DNA of 64,000 nucleotides from Canna indica. Lineage: Eukaryota > Streptophyta > Magnoliopsida > Zingiberales > Cannaceae. The notes under the pieces were generated by a model. The model was not told the origin of the DNA and ran no database searches. It saw only the letters and a program-made list of their open reading frames with translations. Positions 57,735 through 64,000 of this stretch are shown piece by piece (position 1 is the first letter of the stretch; every line of letters begins with the position of its first letter). The position numbers were made by a program, and so were the translations under genes. Where the stretch lies: the NCBI GenBank assembly GCA_034359265.1, contig CP136897.1:29871501-29935500 (forward strand), written 5' to 3'.

Positions 57735-58102
57735 GTCATGCACTTCTGATCGTCGGCTAATAAGGGTGAGCGTCCGAGGGATAGCTCGGAGTCATTTTCT
57801 TCGTCTCTTCGCGCGCCTTTTAGCGCCAAGTGAAAAGCTGAAATCGGACAATAATGCACGGAGTTACGCCCGTTTTAAACGAAAAATAATAATTGAAATG
57901 TTATTTTTCTTATTTATTTACAAATTTTAATTTTTCGGGTGGGTTGGTCGATCGGGTCGGCCGTAGAGGTTGCGGCGGGCCCCGCGCGGGAGATCGACAG
58001 CCAAATTTTATGTCGACGACGTCGTCCGTCCTTAACGTTTGGTTAGAAAGATTGGTAAAAAAAATGATCTCGTCGTGCAATCAAATAGGTAGTAAAAAAA
58101 AA

Positions 58103-58219
58103 GGTGCAACACGAGGACTTCCTAGGGGGTCACCCATCCTAGTACAACTCTCGCCCAAGCACGCTTAACTTCGAAGTTCTGATGGGATCCGGTGCGTTAG
58201 TGCTGGTATGATCGCACCC
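58103..58219 (-). rRNA. 5S rRNA: 5S rRNA gene, copy 122
   Basis: Full length. G97A, A74T, C46T. Confidence 0.97.
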
Positions 58220-58587
58220 GTCACGCACTTCTGATCGTCGGCTAATAAGGGTGAGCGTCCGAGGGATAGCTCGGAGTTATTTTCTTCGTCTCTTCGCGCG
58301 CCTTTTAGCGCCACGTGAAAAGCCGAAATCGGACAATAATGCACGTAGTTACGCCCGTTTTAAATGAAAAATAATAATTGAAATGTTATTTTTCTTATTT
58401 ATTTACAAATTTTAATTTTTTGGGTGGGTTGGTCGATCGAGCCGGCCGTAGAGGTTGCGGCGGGCCCCGCGCGGGCGATCGACAGCCAAATTTTATGTCG
58501 ACGACGTCGTCCGTCCTTAACGTTTGGTTAGAAAGATTGGTAAAAAAAATGATCTCGTCGTGCAATCAAATAGGTAGTAAAAAAAAA

Positions 58588-58704
58588 GGTGCAACACGAG
58601 GACTTCCTAGGGGGTCACCCATCCTAGTACAACTCTCGCCCAAGCACGCTTAACTTCGAAGTTCTGATGGGATCCGGTGCGTTAGTGCTGGTATGATCGC
58701 ACCC
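58588..58704 (-). rRNA. 5S rRNA: 5S rRNA gene, copy 123
   Basis: Same as copy 122. Confidence 0.97.
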
Positions 58705-59072
58705 GTCACGCACTTCTGATCGTCGGCTAATAAGGGTGAGCGTCCGAGGGATAGCTCGGAGTTATTTTCTTCGTCTCTTCGCGCGCCTTTTAGCGCCACG
58801 TGAAAAGCCGAAATCGGACAATAATGCACGTAGTTACGCCCGTTTTAAATGAAAAATAATAATTGAAATGTTATTTTTCTTATTTATTTACAAATTTTAA
58901 TTTTTCGGGTCGGTTGGTCGATCGAGCCGGCCGTAGAGGTTGCGGCGGGCCCCGCGCGGGCGATCGACAGCCAAATTTTATGTCGACGACGTCGTCCGTC
59001 CTTAACGTTAGGTTAGAAAGATTGGTAAAAAAAATGATCTCGTCGTGCAATCAAATAGGTAGTAAAAAAACA

Positions 59073-59189
59073 AGTGTAACACGAGGACTTCCCAGGGGGT
59101 CACCCATCCTAGTACTATTGTCGCCCAAGCACGCTTAACTTCGGAGTTCTGATGGGATCCGGTGCGTTAGTGCTGGTATGATCGCACCC
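59073..59189 (-). rRNA. 5S rRNA: 5S rRNA gene, copy 124
   Basis: Same as copy 121. Confidence 0.96.
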
Positions 59190-59557
59190 GTCATGCACTT
59201 CTGATCGTCGGCTAATAAGGGTGAGCGTCCGAGGGATAGCTCGGAGTCATTTTCTTCGTCTCTTCGCGCGCCTTTTAGCGCCAAGTGAAAAGCTGAAATC
59301 GGACAATAATGCACGGAGTTACGCCCGTTTTAAACGAAAAATAATAATTGAAATGTTATTTTTCTTATTTATTTACAAATTTTAATTTTTCGGGTGGGTT
59401 GGTCGATCGGGTCGGCCGTAGAGGTTGCGGCGGGCCCCGCGCGGGAGATCGACAGCCAAATTTTATGTCGACGACGTCGTCCGTCCTTAACGTTTGGTTA
59501 GAAAGATTGGTAAAAAAAATGATCTCGTCGTGCAATCAAATAGGTAGTAAAAAAAAA

Positions 59558-59674
59558 GGTGCAACACGAGGACTTCCTAGGGGGTCACCCATCCTAGTAC
59601 AACTCTCGCCCAAGCACGCTTAACTTCGAAGTTCTGATGGGATCCGGTGCGTTAGTGCTGGTATGATCGCACCC
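59558..59674 (-). rRNA. 5S rRNA: 5S rRNA gene, copy 125
   Basis: Same as copy 122. Confidence 0.97.
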
Positions 59675-60042
59675 GTCACGCACTTCTGATCGTCGGCTAA
59701 TAAGGGTGAGCGTCCGAGGGATAGCTCGGAGTTATTTTCTTCGTCTCTTCGCGCGCCTTTTAGCGCCACGTGAAAAGCCGAAATCGGACAATAATGCACG
59801 TAGTTACGCCCGTTTTAAATGAAAAATAATAATTGAAATGTTATTTTTCTTATTTATTTACAAATTTTAATTTTTTGGGTGGGTTGGTCGATCGAGCCGG
59901 CCGTAGAGGTTGCGGCGGGCCCCGCGCGGGCGATCGACAGCCAAATTTTATGTCGACGACGTCGTCCGTCCTTAACGTTTGGTTAGAAAGATTGGTAAAA
60001 AAAATGATCTCGTCGTACAATCAAATAGGTAGTAAAAAAAAA

Positions 60043-60159
60043 GGTGCAACACGAGGACTTCCTAGGGGGTCACCCATCCTACTACAACTCTCGCCCAAGC
60101 ACGCTTAACTTCGAAGTTCTGATGGGATCCGGTGCGTTAGTGCTGGTATGATCGCACCC
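60043..60159 (-). rRNA. 5S rRNA: 5S rRNA gene, copy 126
   Basis: Full length. G97A, C78G, A74T, C46T. Confidence 0.97.
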
Positions 60160-60526
60160 GTCACGCACTTCTGATCGTCGGCTAATAAGGGTGAGCGTCC
60201 GAGGGATAGCTCGGAGTCATTTTCTTCGTCTCTTCGCGCGCCTTTTAGCGCCACGTGAAAAGCTGAAATCGGACAATAATGCACGGAGTTACGCCCGTTT
60301 TAAACAAAAAATAATAATTGAAATGTTATTTTTCTTATTTATTTACAAATTTTAATTTTTTGGGTGGGTTGGTCGATCGAGCCGGCCGTAGAGGTTGCGG
60401 CGGGCCCCGCACGGGCGATCGACAGCCAAATTTTATGTTGACGACGTCGTCCGTCCTTAACGTTTGGTTAGAAAGATTGGTAAAAAAAATGATCTCGTCG
60501 TGCAATCAAATAGTTAGTAAAAAAAA

Positions 60527-60643
60527 GGTGCAACACGAGGACTTCCCAGGGGGTCACCCATCCTAGTACTATTCTCGCCCAAGCACGCTTAACTTCGGGG
60601 TTCTGATGGGATCCGATGCGTTAGTGCTGGTATGATCGCACCC
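60527..60643 (-). rRNA. 5S rRNA: 5S rRNA gene, copy 127
   Basis: Full length. G72A, T45C, C28T; counterpart of copy 117, 4,844 bp away. Confidence 0.97.
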
Positions 60644-61009
60644 GTCATGCACTTCTGATCGTCGGCTAATAAGGGTGAGCGTCTGAGGGATAGCTCGGGG
60701 TCATTTTCTTCGTCTCTTGGCACGCCTTTTAGCGCCACGTGAAAAGCTGAAATCGGACAATAATGCACGGAGTTACGCCCGTTTTAAACGAAAAATAATA
60801 ATTGAAATGTTTTTTTCTTATTTATTTACAAATTTTAATTTTTCGGGTGGGTTGGTCGTTCGAGCCGGCCGTAGAGGTTGCGGCGGGCCGCGCGTGTTCG
60901 ATCGACAGCCAAATTTTATGTCGACGACGTCGTCCGTCCTTAACGTTTGGTTAGAAAGATTGGTAAAAAAATGATCTCGTCATGCAATCAAATAGGTGGT
61001 AAAAAAAAA

Positions 61010-61125
61010 GGTGCAACACGAGGACTTCCGAGGGGTCACCCATCCTAGTACTACTCTCGCCCAAGCACGCTTAACTTCGGAGTTCTGATGGGATCCAGTG
61101 TGTTAGTGCTGGTATGATCGCACCC
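61010..61125 (-). rRNA. 5S rRNA: 5S rRNA gene, copy 128 (1-nt C-box deletion)
   Basis: 116 bp. G97C, C-run deletion, C29T, G25A; counterpart of copy 118. Confidence 0.95.
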
Positions 61126-61493
61126 GTCGTGCACTTCTGATCGTCGGCTAATAAGGGTGAGCGTCCGAGGGATAGCTCGGGGTCATTTTCTTCGTCTCTT
61201 CGCGCGCCTTTTAGCGCCACGTGAAAAGATGAAATCGGACAATAATGCACGGAGTTACGCCCGTTTTAAACGAAAAATAATAATTGAAATGTTATTTTTC
61301 TTATTTATTTACAAATTTTAATTTTTCGGGTCGTTTGGTCGATCGAGCCGGCCGTAGAGGTTGCGGCGGGCCCCGCGCGGGCGATCGAAAGCCAAATTTT
61401 ATGTCGACGACGTCGTCCGTCCTTAACGTTTGGTTAGAAAGATTGGTAAAAAAAATGATCTCGTCGTGCAATCAAATAGGTAGTAAAAAAAAA

Positions 61494-61610
61494 GGTGCAA
61501 CACGAGGACTTCCCAAGGGGTCACCCACCCTAGTACTACTCTCGCACAAGCACGCTTAACTTCGAAGTTCTGATGGGATCCGGTGCGTTAGTGCTGGTAT
61601 GATTGCACCC
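61494..61610 (-). rRNA. 5S rRNA: 5S rRNA gene, copy 129
   Basis: Full length. C95T, A83G, G65T, C46T, G7A; counterpart of copy 119. Confidence 0.96.
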
Positions 61611-61978
61611 GTCACGCACTTCTGATCGTCGGCTAATAAGGGTGAGCGTCAGAGGGATAGCTCGGGGTCATTTTCTTCGTATCTTCGCGCGCCTTTTAGC
61701 GCCACGTGAAAAGCTGAAATCGGACAATAATGCACAGAGTTACGCCCGTTTTAAACGAAAAATAATAATTGAAATGTTATTTTTCTTATTTATTTACAAA
61801 TTTTAATTTTTCGGGTCGGTTGGTCGATCGAGCCGGCCGTAGAGGTTGCGGCGGGCCCCGCGCGGGCGATCGATAGCCAAATTTTATGTCGACGACGTCG
61901 TCCGTTCTTAATGTTTGGTTAGAAAGATTGGTCAAAAAAATGATCTCGTCGTGCAATCAAATTGGTAGTAAAAAAAAA

Positions 61979-62095
61979 GGTGCAACACGAGGACTTCCTA
62001 GGGGGTCACCCATCCTAGTACTACTCTCGCCCAAGCACGCTTAACTTCGAAGTTCTGATGGGATCCGGTGGGTTAGTGCTGGTATGATCGCACCC
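61979..62095 (-). rRNA. 5S rRNA: 5S rRNA gene, copy 130
   Basis: Full length. G97A, C46T, G25C. Confidence 0.97.
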
Positions 62096-62462
62096 GTCAC
62101 GCACTTCTGATCGTCGGCTAATAAGGGTGAGCGTCCGAGGGATAGCTCGGAGTCATTTTCTTCGTCTCTTGGCGAGTCTTTTAGCGCCACGTGAAAAGCT
62201 GAAATTGGACAATACTGCACGGAGTGACGACCGTTTTAAACGAAAAATAATAATTGAAATGTTATTTTTTCTTATTTATTTACAAATTTTAATTTTTCGG
62301 GTCGGTTGGTCGATCGAGCCGGCCGTAGAGGTTGCGGCGGGCCCCGCGAGGGCGATCGACACCAAATTTTATTTCGACGACGTCGTCCGTCGTTAACGTT
62401 TGGTTAGAAAGATTGGTAAAAAAATGATCTCGTCGTGCAATCAAAAAGGTGATAAAAAAAAA

Positions 62463-62578
62463 GGTGCAACACGAGGACTTCCGAGGGGTCACCCATCCTA
62501 GTACTACTCTCGCCCAAGCACGCTTAACTTCGGAGTTCTGATGGGATCCGGTGTGTTAGTTCTGGTATGATCGCACCC
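62463..62578 (-). rRNA. 5S rRNA: 5S rRNA gene, copy 131 (1-nt C-box deletion)
   Basis: 116 bp. G97C, C-run deletion, G25A, C18A. Confidence 0.95.
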
Positions 62579-62946
62579 GTCGTGCACTTCTGATCGTCGG
62601 CTAATACGGGTGAGCGCTCGAGGGATAGCTCGGGGTCATTTTCTTCGTCTCTTCGCGCGCCTTTTAGCGCCACGTGAAAAGCTGAAATCGGACAATAATG
62701 CACGGAGTTACGCCCGTTTTAAACGAAAAATAATAATTGAAATGTTATTTTTCTTATTTATTTACAAACTTTAATTTTTCGGGTCGGTTGGTCGATCGAG
62801 CCGGCCGTAGAGGTTGCGGCGGGCCCCGCGCGGGCGATCGACAGCCAAGATTTATGGCGACGACGTCGTTCGTCCTTAACGTTTGGTTAGAAAGATTGGT
62901 AAAAAAAATGATCTCGTCGTGCAATGAAATAGGTAGTAAAAAAAAA

Positions 62947-63062
62947 GGTGCAACGCGAGGACTTCCTAGGGGGTCACCCATCCTAGTAAACTCTCGCCCA
63001 AGCACGTTTAACTTCAGAGTTCTGATGGGATCGGGTGCGTTAGTGCTGGTATGATCACACCC
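62947..63062 (-). rRNA. 5S rRNA: 5S rRNA gene, copy 132 (copy-2 haplotype, 1-nt deletion)
   Basis: 116 bp. Carries T109C, G97A, G56A, C47T, G30C, C6T of copy 2 and a one-base loss near nt 74-75. The spacer to its left (from about 62850) also reads like that of copy 2 (ATGGCGACG, CAATGAAATAGG), while its distal upstream spacer is of the local type. Confidence 0.95.
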
Positions 63063-63430
63063 GATATGCACTTCTGATCGTCGGCTAATAAGGGTGAGCG
63101 TCCGAGGGATAGCTCGGGGTCATTTTCTTCATGTCTTCGCGCGCCTTTTAGCGCCACGTGAAAAGCTGAAATCAGACAATAATGCACGGAGTTACGACCG
63201 TTTTAAACGAAAAATAATAATTGAAATGTTATTTTTCTTATTTATTTACAAATTTTAATTTTTCGGGTCGGTTGGTCGATCGAGCCGGCCGTAGAGGTTG
63301 CGGCGGGCCCCGCGCGGGCGATCGACAGCCAAATTTTATGTCGACGACGTCGTCCGTCCTTAACGTTTGGTTAGAAAGATTGGTAAAAATAATGATCTCG
63401 TCGTGCAATCAAATAGGTAGTAAAAAAAAA

Positions 63431-63546
63431 GGTGCAACACGAGGACTTCCGAGGGGTCACCCATCCTAGTACTACTCTCGCCCAAGCACGCTTAACTTCG
63501 GAGTTCTGATGGGATCCAGTGTGTTAGTGCTGGTATGATCGCACCC
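63431..63546 (-). rRNA. 5S rRNA: 5S rRNA gene, copy 133 (1-nt C-box deletion)
   Basis: 116 bp. G97C, C-run deletion, C29T, G25A; same as copy 128. Confidence 0.95.
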
Positions 63547-63914
63547 GTCGTGCACTTCTGATCGTCGGCTAATAAGGGTGAGCGTCCGAGGGATAGCTCG
63601 GGGTCATTTTCTTCGTCTCTTCGCGCGCCTTTTAGCGCCACGTGAAAAGATGAAATCGGACAATAATGCACGGAGTTACGCCCGTTTTAAACGAAAAATA
63701 ATAATTGAAATGTTATTTTTCTTATTTATTTACAAATTTTAATTTTTCGGGTCGGTTGGTCGATCGAGCCGGCCGTAGAGGTTGCGGGTGGCCCCGCGCG
63801 GGCGATCGACATCCAAATTTTATGTCGACGACGTCGTCCGTCCTAAACGTTTGGTTAGAAAGATTGGTAAAAAAAATGATCTCGTCGTGCAATCAAATAG
63901 GTAGTAAAAAAAAA

Positions 63915-64000
63915 GGTGCAACACGAGGACTTCCGAGGGGTCACCCATCCTAGTACTACTCTCGCCCAAGCACGCTTAACTTCGGAGTTCTGATGGGATC
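63915..64000 (-). rRNA. 5S rRNA: 5S rRNA gene, copy 134 (partial, cut by window end)
   Basis: 3' part of a gene running off the right edge; about nt 31-117 are visible. G97C and the C-run deletion are present. Confidence 0.94.

Larger units (their letters stand above)
57413..60322. repeat. Three-unit (1,455-bp) tandem duplication (two copies)
   Basis: 57413-58867 and 58868-60322 match at an offset of 1,455, near-identical up to about 60015 and slightly diverged after. Each holds three genes (copies 121-123 and 124-126). Units 122 and 123 are themselves near-identical. Confidence 0.93.

Overview
This 64-kb window is a single unbroken stretch of nuclear 5S ribosomal DNA from a land plant, with all genes on the minus strand. 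I count 134 recognisable 5S rRNA gene copies, including truncated ones and one cut by the window end, repeated about every 485 bp: a 117-bp gene plus about 367 bp of spacer. The gene reads GGGTGCGATCATACC at its 5' end, carries the plant A-box, intermediate element and C-box, and runs into a T-tract that serves as the Pol III terminator. 5S genes standing alone in tandem, apart from the 35S units, are the usual arrangement in seed plants. The one non-5S segment is a piece of chloroplast psbB, which confirms a photosynthetic host. I cannot name the species. There are no functional protein genes.

Numbering used throughout: nt 1 is the first G of GGGTGCGATC on the gene (minus) strand. Substitutions are written on that strand against the majority sequence I read from the window; for example C95T means the majority C is T in that copy.

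Layout. 1-9.3 kb: an older, divergent subfamily with many private substitutions (spacer word ATGGCGACG on the + strand) and rearranged units at 4.6, 8.0, 8.4 and 9.3 kb. 8.49-14.05 kb: a 2,780-bp block present twice in tandem with no difference seen. 14-20.4 kb: spacer word ATGTCGACG, including an 821-bp illegitimate duplication. 20.4-27.2 kb: a three-unit (1,455-bp) higher-order repeat present five times, one copy shortened to two units. 28.2-28.4 kb: the psbB insertion, which replaced the 3' part of one 5S gene and its spacer. 30.8-39.4 kb: ten copies that have lost the T-tract terminator (an eleventh is at 45.1 kb), plus a copy without its A-box at 34.6 kb. 36.2-40.9 kb: a 2,360-bp duplication. 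41-54 kb: a mosaic of shuffled short blocks. 57.4-60.3 kb: another 1,455-bp three-unit duplication. 60.4-64 kb: units related to 55.5-57 kb, and one unit (62.95 kb) carrying the haplotype of the far left edge.

How it works: each intact unit is an independent Pol III type 1 gene with internal A, intermediate and C boxes bound by TFIIIA/TFIIIC, a TATA-like TTATTAG at about -29 to -23 and usually C at -1, and two successive T-runs downstream. No complete copy that I read is identical to the majority sequence, and substitutions of methylation-decay type occur at six of the seven CpG sites in the gene. The window therefore looks like a diverging, probably heterochromatic part or edge of a 5S locus rather than its most homogenised, actively expressed core. 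That last point is inference.
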